Assembly: GCA_963702055.1 (NCBI GenBank) | Contig: OY969702.1 | Coordinates: 1,674,001-1,738,000, forward strand | Source: CAWINX01 sp963702055 | GTDB lineage: Bacteria > Actinomycetota > Thermoleophilia > Solirubrobacterales > 70-9 | Direction of reading: 5' to 3' | DNA: 64,000 bases | Shown: in pieces, positions 30,388-37,978 of the stretch | Layout of the letters: each line of letters opens with the position of its first letter | Position numbering within the stretch: the first letter of the stretch is position 1 | Notes under the pieces: model-generated | Database searches by the model: none | What the model saw: only the letters and a program-made list of their open reading frames with translations | What the model was told of the DNA's origin: nothing | Position numbers and translations under genes: made by a program

Positions 30388-31002
30388 ATGAGCTTCAGGC
30401 TCGTCGTCCTCGCCTCGGGAACCGGGTCGAACCTGCAGGCGATTCTCGACACGCTGCACGGGCGCGATGGAGTCGAGGTCGTCGGAGTCGGCTCCGACAA
30501 GCCGGAGGCGCCGGCGCTGGAGCGAGCGCGGGGCGCCGGGGTGGCGACCGGCGTCTTCGCGCGCGGCGAGTACGCCGACCGCGAGATGCGCGACGGCGCG
30601 ATGGCGGAGTGGATCGAGGGGCTGGGCGCCGACCTCGTCGTCCTCGCCGGCTACATGCAGTTGCTCTCGCCCGAGTTCGTCGCCCGCTTCCGCAACCGCG
30701 TCGTCAACGTCCACCCGGCGCTGCTTCCCGACTTCCCTGGACTGGACGCGATCGGCCAGGCGCTCGAGGCCGGCGCCGAGACGACCGGGGTGACCGTGCA
30801 CTTCGTCGACGAGGGGGTCGACACCGGCCCGGTGATCGTCCAGCGAGAGGTGCCGGTGCCGGCGAGCCGCGACCGCGCCGAGCTGGAGGAGGCGATCCAC
30901 GCGACCGAGCACCAGCTGTACCCGGAGGCGATCCGCATGATCGCGGACGGTCGGGCTAGGATCGACGCGAGCGACCCGCAACTGGTCGTGATCGATGAGT
31001 GA
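30388..31002 (+). CDS. purN: phosphoribosylglycinamide formyltransferase
   Basis: This 204-residue transferase adds a formyl group from 10-formyl-THF to GAR. Motifs are LASGTGSNLQAILDTL, VVLAGYMQLLSPEFVARF, NVHPALLPDFPGLDAI with the catalytic His, and GVTVHFVDEGVDTGPVI. It begins directly after the purF stop and overlaps purH by 8 nt. purM, usually next to purN, is not in this window. Confidence 0.96.
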   Translation: MSFRLVVLASGTGSNLQAILDTLHGRDGVEVVGVGSDKPEAPALERARGAGVATGVFARGEYADREMRDGAMAEWIEGLGADLVVLAGYMQLLSPEFVARFRNRVVNVHPALLPDFPGLDAIGQALEAGAETTGVTVHFVDEGVDTGPVIVQREVPVPASRDRAELEEAIHATEHQLYPEAIRMIADGRARIDASDPQLVVIDE

Positions 31003-32611
31003 AGCTCCCGCAGACACCCGATCGGAAGCCGTCAGCGACGGCGCGATCCGGGTGCGCCGGGCGCTGATCTCGGTCTCCGACAAGACCGGGGTCGCCGACT
31101 TCGCCAAGGGGCTGGCCGCCCTCGGCGTGCAGATCCTCTCCACCGGCGGCACCGCGAGCGCTCTGCGCGAGGCGGGGATCGAGGTGACCGACGTCGCCGA
31201 GTTCACCGGCCAGGAGGAGATCCTCGACGGCCGGGTCAAGACCCTGCACCCGCGGCTGCACGCGGCGCTGCTGGCGCGACGCGAGGACGCCGAGCACATG
31301 GAGACGCTGGAGCGCGAGGGGATCGAGCCGATCGACCTGGTCTGCGTCAACCTCTACCCGTTCGAGCAGACCGTCGCCAGCCACCAGGTGGCGCCCGAGG
31401 TTGCGATCGAGAACATCGACATCGGCGGCCCGACGATGATCCGCGCCGCCGCCAAGAACCACGACGGCGTCGCCGTGATCGTCAAGCCCGAGTCCTACGA
31501 CGCGGTGCTGGCGGAGTTGGAGGAGTCCGGCGGCGAGGTCTCCTCCTCGACCCGCCACTGGCTCGCCAACGAGGCCTTCGCCCAGACCGCCCGCTACGAC
31601 GCGGCGATCAGCCGCTGGTTCTCGACTTCCTATGAGGACTTCCCCGAGCACCTCGCGGTCGCCTACGAGAAGGTGCTCGACCTCTCCTACGGCGAGAACC
31701 CACATCAGCGTGCGGCGCTCTACTCGGAGGCGGGGATCCGCAGCCACGTCCTCTCGCGGGTCGCGAAGCTGCACGGCCGGGCACTCTCCTTCAACAACGT
31801 GCTCGACCTCGACTCGGCACGGCGCCTGGTCGGCGACTTCGAGGAGCCGGCCTGCGTGATCGTCAAGCACAACAACCCCTGCGGGGTGGCGATCGGCGAA
31901 AGTGCGCTGGAGGCCTACGAGAAGGCGCTGGCCTGCGACCCGATGTCAGCATTCGGCGGCGTGATCGCCCTCAACCGCCCGATCGAGAAGGAGCTGGCGG
32001 AGGCGCTGCACCAGAACTTCGTCGAGGTGCTGATCGCGCCGGAATACGAGGACGCAGCGCTGGAGGTCCTCCAGCAGAAGGAGGCGATCCGCATCCTCTG
32101 CGGCGAGGAGCGCCGCGACCCTGACCCGGTCGAGCGCGACTCCAAACGGGTTCTCGGCGGCCTGCTGATCCAGGACCGCGACGGCGACCCCGAGCCGCGC
32201 GAGCTGATGGAGGTGGTGACGAAGACCGAGCCCAGCGAGGAGCAGTGGCGCGACATGCGCTTCGCCTGGACCGTGGTCCGCCACGTCCGCTCCAACGCGA
32301 TCGTGATCGCCAAGGACGGCGCCACCCTCGGCATCGGCGCCGGCCAGATGAGCCGGGTCGACTCGGTCCGCCTCGCGGTGGAGAAGTGCCGCAACGCCCG
32401 CGAGGACGAGGCCGACGCCCTGCTCGCCGGCTCCGCCGTCGCCTCAGACGCCTTCTTCCCCTTCGCCGACGGCCCCCAGGAGGCGATCGAAGCCGGCGCC
32501 ACCGCGGTGATCCAGCCCGGCGGCTCCAAACGCGATGCCGAGGTGATCGAAGCCTGCGACGCCGCCGGCGTGGCGATGGTCTTCACCAAGCACCGCCACT
32601 TCCGGCACTGA
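30995..32611 (+). CDS. purH: bifunctional AICAR transformylase/IMP cyclohydrolase
   Basis: This 538-residue enzyme performs the last two steps to IMP. The N-terminal cyclohydrolase domain has RRALISVSDKTGVADFAKGL, STGGTASALREAG and GRVKTLHPRLHAALLARR. The transformylase domain has YGENPHQRAALYSEAG, KHNNPCGVAIGESALEAY, DPMSAFGGVIALNRP and the C-terminal AVIQPGGSKRDAEVIEACD. It overlaps purN, completing the purF-N-H operon. Confidence 0.97.
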   Translation: MSEAPADTRSEAVSDGAIRVRRALISVSDKTGVADFAKGLAALGVQILSTGGTASALREAGIEVTDVAEFTGQEEILDGRVKTLHPRLHAALLARREDAEHMETLEREGIEPIDLVCVNLYPFEQTVASHQVAPEVAIENIDIGGPTMIRAAAKNHDGVAVIVKPESYDAVLAELEESGGEVSSSTRHWLANEAFAQTARYDAAISRWFSTSYEDFPEHLAVAYEKVLDLSYGENPHQRAALYSEAGIRSHVLSRVAKLHGRALSFNNVLDLDSARRLVGDFEEPACVIVKHNNPCGVAIGESALEAYEKALACDPMSAFGGVIALNRPIEKELAEALHQNFVEVLIAPEYEDAALEVLQQKEAIRILCGEERRDPDPVERDSKRVLGGLLIQDRDGDPEPRELMEVVTKTEPSEEQWRDMRFAWTVVRHVRSNAIVIAKDGATLGIGAGQMSRVDSVRLAVEKCRNAREDEADALLAGSAVASDAFFPFADGPQEAIEAGATAVIQPGGSKRDAEVIEACDAAGVAMVFTKHRHFRH

Positions 32612-32623
32612 ATCCGAGTTCGC

Positions 32624-33103
32624 TCAGTCGGTCAGCGGGCGAAAGGCGACAAGCGGCAGCGCCTCGACCAGCTCGCGACGGGCCGCGTCGGAACCGTCGT
32701 AGCGGAAGCCGGCGAGACGGGAGAGGACGAAGCGGACGATCGGCGCGGCGATCCGGTTGCGGTGCTCGTATCCCTTCATCACCCTGAAGGCCTCGTCGGT
32801 CTCGAGCCTGCGGACCTCGGGGCGGAAGCGCTCGTCGCCGATCTCGACCTCCTCGGCACCGCCGGCGGTGATGTTGAGGAACCAGTTCGCGCCCGGGCCG
32901 AACCCAGACATCACCACCGCCTCGTGCCGGGACGGGTTCCACTCGACCACCTCCAGCATCGTGCGAAAGGTACGGCCCGACTTCCTGCCGCGATGGGCAA
33001 GCACTAGGAAGCGATGGCCGAACAGCCTCGCTCCACCGCGGTCGTGGACGGCGAGGGGGAGGCGCAGAATCGGCCTGAGGATCGGTCCGGGACTGCTCGC
33101 CAC
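32624..33103 (-). CDS. F420-binding nitroreductase family (DDN/DUF385-like) protein
   Basis: This 159-residue split-barrel protein shows HRFLVLAHRGRKSGRTFRTM and SGFGPGANWFLNITAGG, typical of deazaflavin(F420)-dependent nitroreductase or quinone-reductase relatives common in actinobacteria. The substrate is unknown. It stands alone between purH and dtd, convergent with purH 12 nt away. Confidence 0.82.
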   Translation of the reverse strand: MASSPGPILRPILRLPLAVHDRGGARLFGHRFLVLAHRGRKSGRTFRTMLEVVEWNPSRHEAVVMSGFGPGANWFLNITAGGAEEVEIGDERFRPEVRRLETDEAFRVMKGYEHRNRIAAPIVRFVLSRLAGFRYDGSDAARRELVEALPLVAFRPLTD

Positions 33104-33168
33104 GGGACAAAGCTAACCCACGCCCGCGCCGTCGAATGTCAGTAGCGTGACCGCGTGCGGAGGATCGT

Positions 33169-33600
33169 GTGAGAGCGCTGGTCCAGCGAGTCAGCCAGGC
33201 GGCGGTAGACGTCGAGGGCGAGCGGGTCGCTCGGATCGGCCCCGGAATGCTGGTCCTGCTCGGGGTCGGCGAGGGCGACACCGAGGCGGAAGCCGACCGC
33301 CTCGCCGACAAGGTGCGGGCGCTGCGGATCTTCGACGACACCGACGGCCGCATGAACGAGCCGCTCGGCGAGCGCGAGGTGCTCTGCGTCAGCCAGTTCA
33401 CCCTCTACGGCGACACCCGCAAGGGCAACCGCCCCAGCTACATGGAGGCGGCGCGCCCCGAGGTCGCCGAGCCGCTGTACGACCGCTTCTGCGAGCGACT
33501 TGACGCGAAGAAGGGCATCTTCGGCGCCTGCATGGGCGTCGCGCTCGTCAACGACGGACCCGTGACGCTGATGCTGGAGGTTTCTGCCGCCCCTCTATAA
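33169..33600 (+). CDS. dtd: D-aminoacyl-tRNA deacylase
   Basis: This 143-residue dimeric proofreading enzyme removes D-amino acids (and Gly mischarged on tRNA-Ala) from tRNA. It begins MRALVQRVSQAAVDVEGERV with GTG. The two family signatures, SQFTLYGDTRKGNRPSY and the Gly-cisPro in LVNDGPVTLMLE, are intact. The secreted-protein gene starts 9 nt later and may be co-transcribed. Confidence 0.95.
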   Translation: MRALVQRVSQAAVDVEGERVARIGPGMLVLLGVGEGDTEAEADRLADKVRALRIFDDTDGRMNEPLGEREVLCVSQFTLYGDTRKGNRPSYMEAARPEVAEPLYDRFCERLDAKKGIFGACMGVALVNDGPVTLMLEVSAAPL

Positions 33601-33609
33601 AGTGGAACG

Positions 33610-34218
33610 ATGGGTTGGCGGCTCGTCTTTGTGGCAGCAGTGGCGATCGTCGCGGTTGCCGGAGTTGCAGTTGCCGCGAAGAGCGGCGGCTCGAAAGATG
33701 TGACCATCTGCGCCAAGAAGCACGGCGGTCAGCTCAGCCTCGCCGCAAAAGGCAGGTGCGGCAAAGGCGAGAAGAGGCTCGTCATCGCCAAGCAGGGGCC
33801 GCAGGGCGCGCCCGGCACTGCGGGTACCACCGCCTCGATCCAGCCAGAGCCGGTGCATCTCGTCACCTCACCGGTCGCCGGGGGCTGCAACGTCAACCCC
33901 GGCACCTTCTGCGGCAGTGTGAATGAAGGTGAGGCTCGCTGGAGAAACTTCGAAGGCTGGGGACCCATCGGCTACCAGAAGGACGCCGCCGGCTATGTCC
34001 ACTTACAGGGTGGGACGACCTTTGGCGGCAGCGGCAATGTCAGCAACGAGGTGTTCTACCTGCCGCCGGGTTACCGGCCGGCCGTCAAAACACAGATCGC
34101 GACCACCGAGTGCGACGGCACGGCGATCTCGGTGCTGATCGGAACCGACGGGTCGATCGACCCCGACCCTGTGCATTTCCTCTGCGTCGTTCTCGACGGC
34201 GTCAGCTTCCACCCCTGA
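33610..34218 (+). CDS. secreted protein with short collagen-like segment
   Basis: No named family is recognised in this 202-residue protein. An N-terminal signal or anchor (WRLVFVAAVAIVAVAGVAVA) is followed by a two-Cys motif (TICAKKHGGQLSLAAKGRCG), a short GPQGAPGTAG collagen-like run and a Cys-containing globular C-terminal part with GYVHLQGGTTFGG. Proteins with this Cys motif, GPxG run and beta-rich tail are common in Thermoleophilia, in my recollection. It is probably exposed on the surface. Confidence 0.6.
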   Translation: MGWRLVFVAAVAIVAVAGVAVAAKSGGSKDVTICAKKHGGQLSLAAKGRCGKGEKRLVIAKQGPQGAPGTAGTTASIQPEPVHLVTSPVAGGCNVNPGTFCGSVNEGEARWRNFEGWGPIGYQKDAAGYVHLQGGTTFGGSGNVSNEVFYLPPGYRPAVKTQIATTECDGTAISVLIGTDGSIDPDPVHFLCVVLDGVSFHP

Positions 34219-34254
34219 ACAGAGATCCCGGGTTCAGCCCGACCTCGGCGACCA

Positions 34255-34328
34255 TGCCCCCGCCGGGACTCGAACCCGGGCCGCGCGGCTTAAAAGGCCG
34301 CCGCTCTAACCAACTGAGCTACGGGGGC
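34255..34328 (-). tRNA. tRNA-Lys (UUU)
   Basis: The minus-strand sequence folds as a cloverleaf. The acceptor is GCCCCCG/CGGGGGC, the D stem GCTC/GAGC, the anticodon stem GCGGC/GCCGC with loop CTTTTAA (anticodon TTT), and the T stem CCGGG/CCCGG with loop TTCGAGT. The discriminator is A, and CCA is not encoded. Confidence 0.96.
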
Positions 34329-34357
34329 AGCAGGCGCATCGTAGACGGGCCGCCAGG

Positions 34358-35146
34358 TTAGGCGAGGTCGGGCAGGCCCTCTTCGGGGGTCGAGGCCTCG
34401 GCGTGGGTGCGGCGGGGGATGCGGCCGGCTTGGTGGGCGAGGTGGCCCGCTTCGATTCCGCGGCGCAGGGCGGTCGCCATCGCGGTCGGGTCCTCGGCGC
34501 CGAAGATCGAGCTGGCCGCCATCACCGCGTCGCAGCCCAGCTCCATCGCCAGGGCCGCGTCGGAGGCGGTGCCGATGCCCGCGTCGAGGATGACCGGGAC
34601 GCCGGCGCGTTCGACGATGATCGCCAGGTTGTAGGGGTTGCGGATGCCGGCGCCGGAGCCGATCGGCGAGCCGAGCGGCATCACCGCGGCGCAGCCGGCC
34701 TCCTCGAGGCGGCGGGCGAGAATCGGGTCGTCGTTTGTATAGGGGAGGACGGTGAAGCCCTCGCCGACCAGGGTCTCGGCGGCGTCGAGTAGCTCGACCG
34801 CGTCCGGGTAGAGGGTGCGGTCGTCGCCGATCACCTCGAGCTTGATCCACTCGGTGCCGAAGGCCTCGCGGGCGAGGCGGGCGGTGCGGACCGCGTCGCG
34901 AGCGGTGAAGCAGCCGGCGGTGTTGGGCAGGGCGAAGAGGCCGAGCCCCTCGAGGACGTCGAGCACCGAGCCCTTCGCCTCGGGGTCGATGCGGCGCAGG
35001 GCGACGGTGACGATCTCGGCGCCGGAGGCGGTCAGCGCCTCCTCCATCTGCTCCAGCGAGCGAAAGCCGCCGGTGCCGGCGATCAAGCGCGAGGACCACT
35101 GGCGGCCGCCCAACTCCCATGACGAGTTGGAATCCGTGAGCGTCAT
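34358..35146 (-). CDS. thiG: thiazole synthase
   Basis: This 262-residue TIM-barrel enzyme forms the thiazole phosphate of thiamine from deoxyxylulose phosphate, dehydroglycine and ThiS thiocarboxylate. Conserved parts are SRLIAGTGGFRS, the Schiff-base Lys in TEWIKLEVIGDDRTLYPD, PLGSPIGSGAGIRNPYN and VILDAGIGTASDAALAMELG. The ATG at 35146 overlaps the thiS stop by 4 nt. A longer frame up to 35260 is rejected. Confidence 0.95.
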   Translation of the reverse strand: MTLTDSNSSWELGGRQWSSRLIAGTGGFRSLEQMEEALTASGAEIVTVALRRIDPEAKGSVLDVLEGLGLFALPNTAGCFTARDAVRTARLAREAFGTEWIKLEVIGDDRTLYPDAVELLDAAETLVGEGFTVLPYTNDDPILARRLEEAGCAAVMPLGSPIGSGAGIRNPYNLAIIVERAGVPVILDAGIGTASDAALAMELGCDAVMAASSIFGAEDPTAMATALRRGIEAGHLAHQAGRIPRRTHAEASTPEEGLPDLA

Positions 35147-35400
35147 CGCCTGGTTCTCCGCGAGCGGATTCCGACGAAGTCGGTTGTGTCGACGGCGCCG
35201 CCCTGAATCGCCGCCAGCACCTCGACCTTGCGCCCCTCGGCGAGCGCCGTCGCCTCCCACTCGCCGCGCGGGACGACCTCGCCGTCGAGGGCGACGGCGA
35301 CACCGCGGTTGGTGGAGCCCGCCCCCGACTCGCGCACCGCGTCGGCGAGCGTCGCCCCGTCGGCGAGCTCGCGCGGCTCGCCGTTCAGCTCGATCCTCAC
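35143..35400 (-). CDS. thiS: sulfur carrier protein ThiS with C-terminal extension
   Basis: This 85-residue beta-grasp protein (MRIELNGEPRELADGATLAD, then VAVALDGEVVPRGEWEATAL and VEVLAAIQGG) donates sulfur to ThiG through its Gly-Gly carboxylate. Normally GG is the C-terminus, but here 17 more residues follow (AVDTTDFVGIRSRRTRR) before a TGA that overlaps thiG. Unless trimmed or read differently, it could not be adenylated. It overlaps thiO by 4 nt on the other side. Confidence 0.85.
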   Translation of the reverse strand: MRIELNGEPRELADGATLADAVRESGAGSTNRGVAVALDGEVVPRGEWEATALAEGRKVEVLAAIQGGAVDTTDFVGIRSRRTRR

Positions 35401-36488
35401 GCCGCCACCCCGGCGAGCGTCTCGGCCACCCGCTCGGCCGTGAGGGGCGCCAGCAGGATGCCGTTGCGGTAGTGGCCGGTCGCCAGGACGAGGCCGTCGA
35501 GCGCGCCCGGGCCGATCAGCGGCAGATTGTCCGGCGTCCCCGGACGCAGTCCCGCCATCGCCTCGACCAGCTCCATCTCGGCGACGTCGGGGAGCAGCCG
35601 GTAGGCCTCGCGCAGCAGCTCATGGACTCCGCCCGCGGTCACCGCGGTGTCGAAGCCGCGCTCCTCGACCGTCGCACCGACGATCAGGCGGCCGTCGGGA
35701 CGGGGCACCAGGTAGACGCGCTCGGAGGCGACGATCCGCTCGCACGGGGCCGACCCGTCCAGCGGGCGCAGCTCAACGATCTGCCCCTTGACCGGGCGGA
35801 CGGGAGGTCTCGCCGATTCCGGTAGCCACTCCGCCGCTCCCGACCAGGCCCCCATCGCGAGGACTACCGCGCCGGCGTGGAGCTCCTCGCCGTCCCCGGC
35901 TCGCACCCCGACGATCCGCTCGCCGTCGAGCAGCGCCGCGGCGACCTCCACCCCGGTCCGCAACTCGGCTCCCTCACCCGCGAGCGCCGCGAGCAGCGCC
36001 GCGGTCAGGGCGCGCGGGTCGACCGCCGCCTCGTCGGGGGCGTGCACCCCACCGTGGAAGGACGGGGTCAGTCCCGGCTCCAGCTCGCGGCAGCGGCGGG
36101 GAGGCAGCCACTTCGCGCCGAGGCCGCGGGAGCGCTGCAGGTCGTGGACCCGGCGCAGCTCGGCCGCCTCGTCGCGGTCGAGCGCGACGTGCAGCGCGCC
36201 GAGGCGCTCGTACCCGCTCGCCATCCCGGTCGCCGCCTCCAGCTCGGCGACGAAGTCCGGGTAGAGGTCGGCCGCCGCCAGGGTCATCTCCAGCAGCTCC
36301 GGCTCGCCGAAGCTGAGCTCGCCGACCGGCGCGAGCATTCCCGCCGCGACGCGGGTCGCGCCGGCGGGTGGACGCTCGCGGTCGAGCACCGTGACCCGGG
36401 CGCCGCGCCGGGCCGCGCGCCAGGCACAGGAGAGGCCGATGATGCCTCCGCCAACGACTATTGCGTCGAAACTTCGCTTCTCTGTCAA
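35397..36488 (-). CDS. thiO: glycine oxidase ThiO
   Basis: This 363-residue FAD enzyme of the DAO family oxidises glycine to iminoglycine for thiazole synthesis. The FAD motif is AIVVGGGIIGLSCAWRAARR. GATRVAAGMLAPVGE and GLRPGTPDNLPLIGPG are typical, and the C-terminal GHYRNGILLAPLTAE closes the FAD site. The TTG start at 36488 follows GGAGG by 7 nt; that ribosome site lies in the 3' edge of the TPP riboswitch. The frame upstream of this is the riboswitch, not protein. Confidence 0.93.
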   Translation of the reverse strand: MTEKRSFDAIVVGGGIIGLSCAWRAARRGARVTVLDRERPPAGATRVAAGMLAPVGELSFGEPELLEMTLAAADLYPDFVAELEAATGMASGYERLGALHVALDRDEAAELRRVHDLQRSRGLGAKWLPPRRCRELEPGLTPSFHGGVHAPDEAAVDPRALTAALLAALAGEGAELRTGVEVAAALLDGERIVGVRAGDGEELHAGAVVLAMGAWSGAAEWLPESARPPVRPVKGQIVELRPLDGSAPCERIVASERVYLVPRPDGRLIVGATVEERGFDTAVTAGGVHELLREAYRLLPDVAEMELVEAMAGLRPGTPDNLPLIGPGALDGLVLATGHYRNGILLAPLTAERVAETLAGVAA

Positions 36489-36494
36489 GCCTTT

Positions 36495-36578
36495 GCCTCC
36501 GCCGGCATTACCCGGATCAGGTCCAGACGGTCGGTGGCCTCGATGCCACCCTCTCAGCCTTCGTGGGCTCCCGTTCCA
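36495..36578 (-). promoter_or_regulatory. TPP (thiamine) riboswitch controlling thiOSG
   Basis: Read on the minus strand, this contains the hallmark CTGAGA (36552-36557) and ACCTGATCCGGGTAATGCC, with a variable GGTGGC/GCCACC stem between them and GCGGAGG at the 3' edge. The final GGAGG is the ribosome site of thiO, so thiamine pyrophosphate binding should hide it and block translation. The opposite-strand gene thiE starts 57 nt away and is not covered by the aptamer. Confidence 0.93.
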
Positions 36579-36635
36579 CTCCGATGCTACCCCTCCGGCG
36601 AGGCCGCGAACCCGGCGAGGCGCGATGATTGTGCA

Positions 36636-37322
36636 ATGAGCCTCGCCGCACCGGAATCGCCGGGACCGCTGCGCCGCGAGCGGCTGCGCACCGCCCGCCT
36701 CTATTTCGTCTGCGACGCACAGCCGGGCGGGCGCGACCCCGAGCCGCTGCTGCGCGCCGCGCTTACCGGCGGCGTCGACATCGTCCAGCTGCGCGAGAAG
36801 TCGCTGCCACGGCGGCAGATCGAGCTGGCCGCCGAGACCTTCCGCCGCCTCTGCGACACCTACAGCGCCCTCTTCATCGTCAACGACGATCCGGCGCTCG
36901 CCGGCGCCTGCGGCGCCGACGGCGTCCACGTCGGCCAAGACGACGCCTCGGTCGAGGAGGCGCGGGGGACGCTGGGGCCCGACGCCATCGTCGGTCTCTC
37001 CACCCACTCCGAGGAGCAGATCGCCGCGGCGAACGAGCGGCCGATCGACTACATGAGCGTCGGGCCAATCTGGGAGACGCCGACCAAGGCGGGACGACCC
37101 GCGGTCGGGCTGGAGCTGATCTCGCACGCGGTGCACGACGTCGAGCGTCCCTTCTTCGCGATCGGCGGGATCGACCCGTCCAACGCCGGCGAGGTCGTCG
37201 CCGCCGGGGCGCGGCGGCTCTGCGTGGTCAGGGCGATCCGCGATGCCGATGACCCGGCCGTCGTCGCCGAGCAACTCCGCGGCGCCTTCGCCGGCCAGGA
37301 GGGCGTAGCGCCCGGTGGCTGA
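36636..37322 (+). CDS. thiE: thiamine-phosphate synthase
   Basis: This 228-residue TIM-barrel enzyme joins HMP-pyrophosphate and thiazole phosphate. Features are DIVQLREKSLPRRQIELA, LFIVNDDPALAGACGADGVH, VGQDDASVEEAR, GLSTHSEEQI, YMSVGPIWETPTKAG and FAIGGIDPSNAGEVVAAGA. It is divergent from thiO, so the two halves of the pathway flank the riboswitch. It overlaps the next gene by 8 nt. Confidence 0.95.
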   Translation: MSLAAPESPGPLRRERLRTARLYFVCDAQPGGRDPEPLLRAALTGGVDIVQLREKSLPRRQIELAAETFRRLCDTYSALFIVNDDPALAGACGADGVHVGQDDASVEEARGTLGPDAIVGLSTHSEEQIAAANERPIDYMSVGPIWETPTKAGRPAVGLELISHAVHDVERPFFAIGGIDPSNAGEVVAAGARRLCVVRAIRDADDPAVVAEQLRGAFAGQEGVAPGG

Positions 37323-37845
37323 GACACGGCGCAAGCGCAAGGAACGGGGGGCGCAGTCGAGCCAGGAGAACGGGGAGCGCGCCGCGGCGCCGTCCCCGCG
37401 CGAGCGGATGGAGCGCGGCTACGCCCGCGCCGAGGAGCGCAACCAGGCGGCGCGCGAGGCATTGGAGCCACTCGCCGAGGGAGAGCGGCCGCTGGTGGTG
37501 ACGATCGGGGCCGTCGTCTCCGCGCTGATCGCCGCCTCGATCGTGATTGGCTACCTGGCCGGGGCCCACGTCAGCGGGCGCCCACCGAAGCTGCCGCAGG
37601 TGCTCGCCCCAACGCTGCTGATGGGAATCATGGCCTGGGGGATGTGGCGGGCCCGCTACTGGGCGGTGCTCGGCTTCCAGCTGATCCTCGTCCTGCTGAT
37701 CTTCAGCGCCGTCTCCGGCCTGGCGATCCAGGCGGCCAGCGTGCCCCAGGTCGCCGGCACGGTGGCCCTGCTCGCGATCTCGGGGGCCTTCTTCTACTTC
37801 ATGGTCAAGGCGATGGCGCGGATCCAAATGCCAACCCGGAAATAA
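37315..37845 (+). CDS. hypothetical membrane protein
   Basis: This 176-residue protein has no recognised family. The first 60 residues are charged and probably helical. Four hydrophobic segments follow: about 60-82, 93-112, 116-140 and 146-165. The GTG start overlaps thiE, so co-expression is likely, but nothing shows a role in thiamine transport. Confidence 0.65.
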   Translation: MAETRRKRKERGAQSSQENGERAAAPSPRERMERGYARAEERNQAAREALEPLAEGERPLVVTIGAVVSALIAASIVIGYLAGAHVSGRPPKLPQVLAPTLLMGIMAWGMWRARYWAVLGFQLILVLLIFSAVSGLAIQAASVPQVAGTVALLAISGAFFYFMVKAMARIQMPTRK

Positions 37846-37978
37846 TCCGGCGGCTGCTCCGCTTCGCGTCCGCTGCCACCGGCACTCCCGCATATCAGCG
37901 CCGCTCGCCAAGAATCAGATCGTGAGGCTCGCTGATTTGTGCTTCGAGGGTGGGCGACTATTTCTATAGGCTCGGGAC

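Noticed and set aside
28918..31350. An 810-codon minus-strand frame across purF, purN and purH
   Set aside because: It is antisense to three clear genes, without any domain or ribosome site; such frames are common at this GC content.
37846..37978. A regulatory RNA or small gene between the membrane protein and lpdA
   Set aside because: Only a weak AATCAG/CTGATT pair and no conserved motif could be seen in the 133-nt gap.
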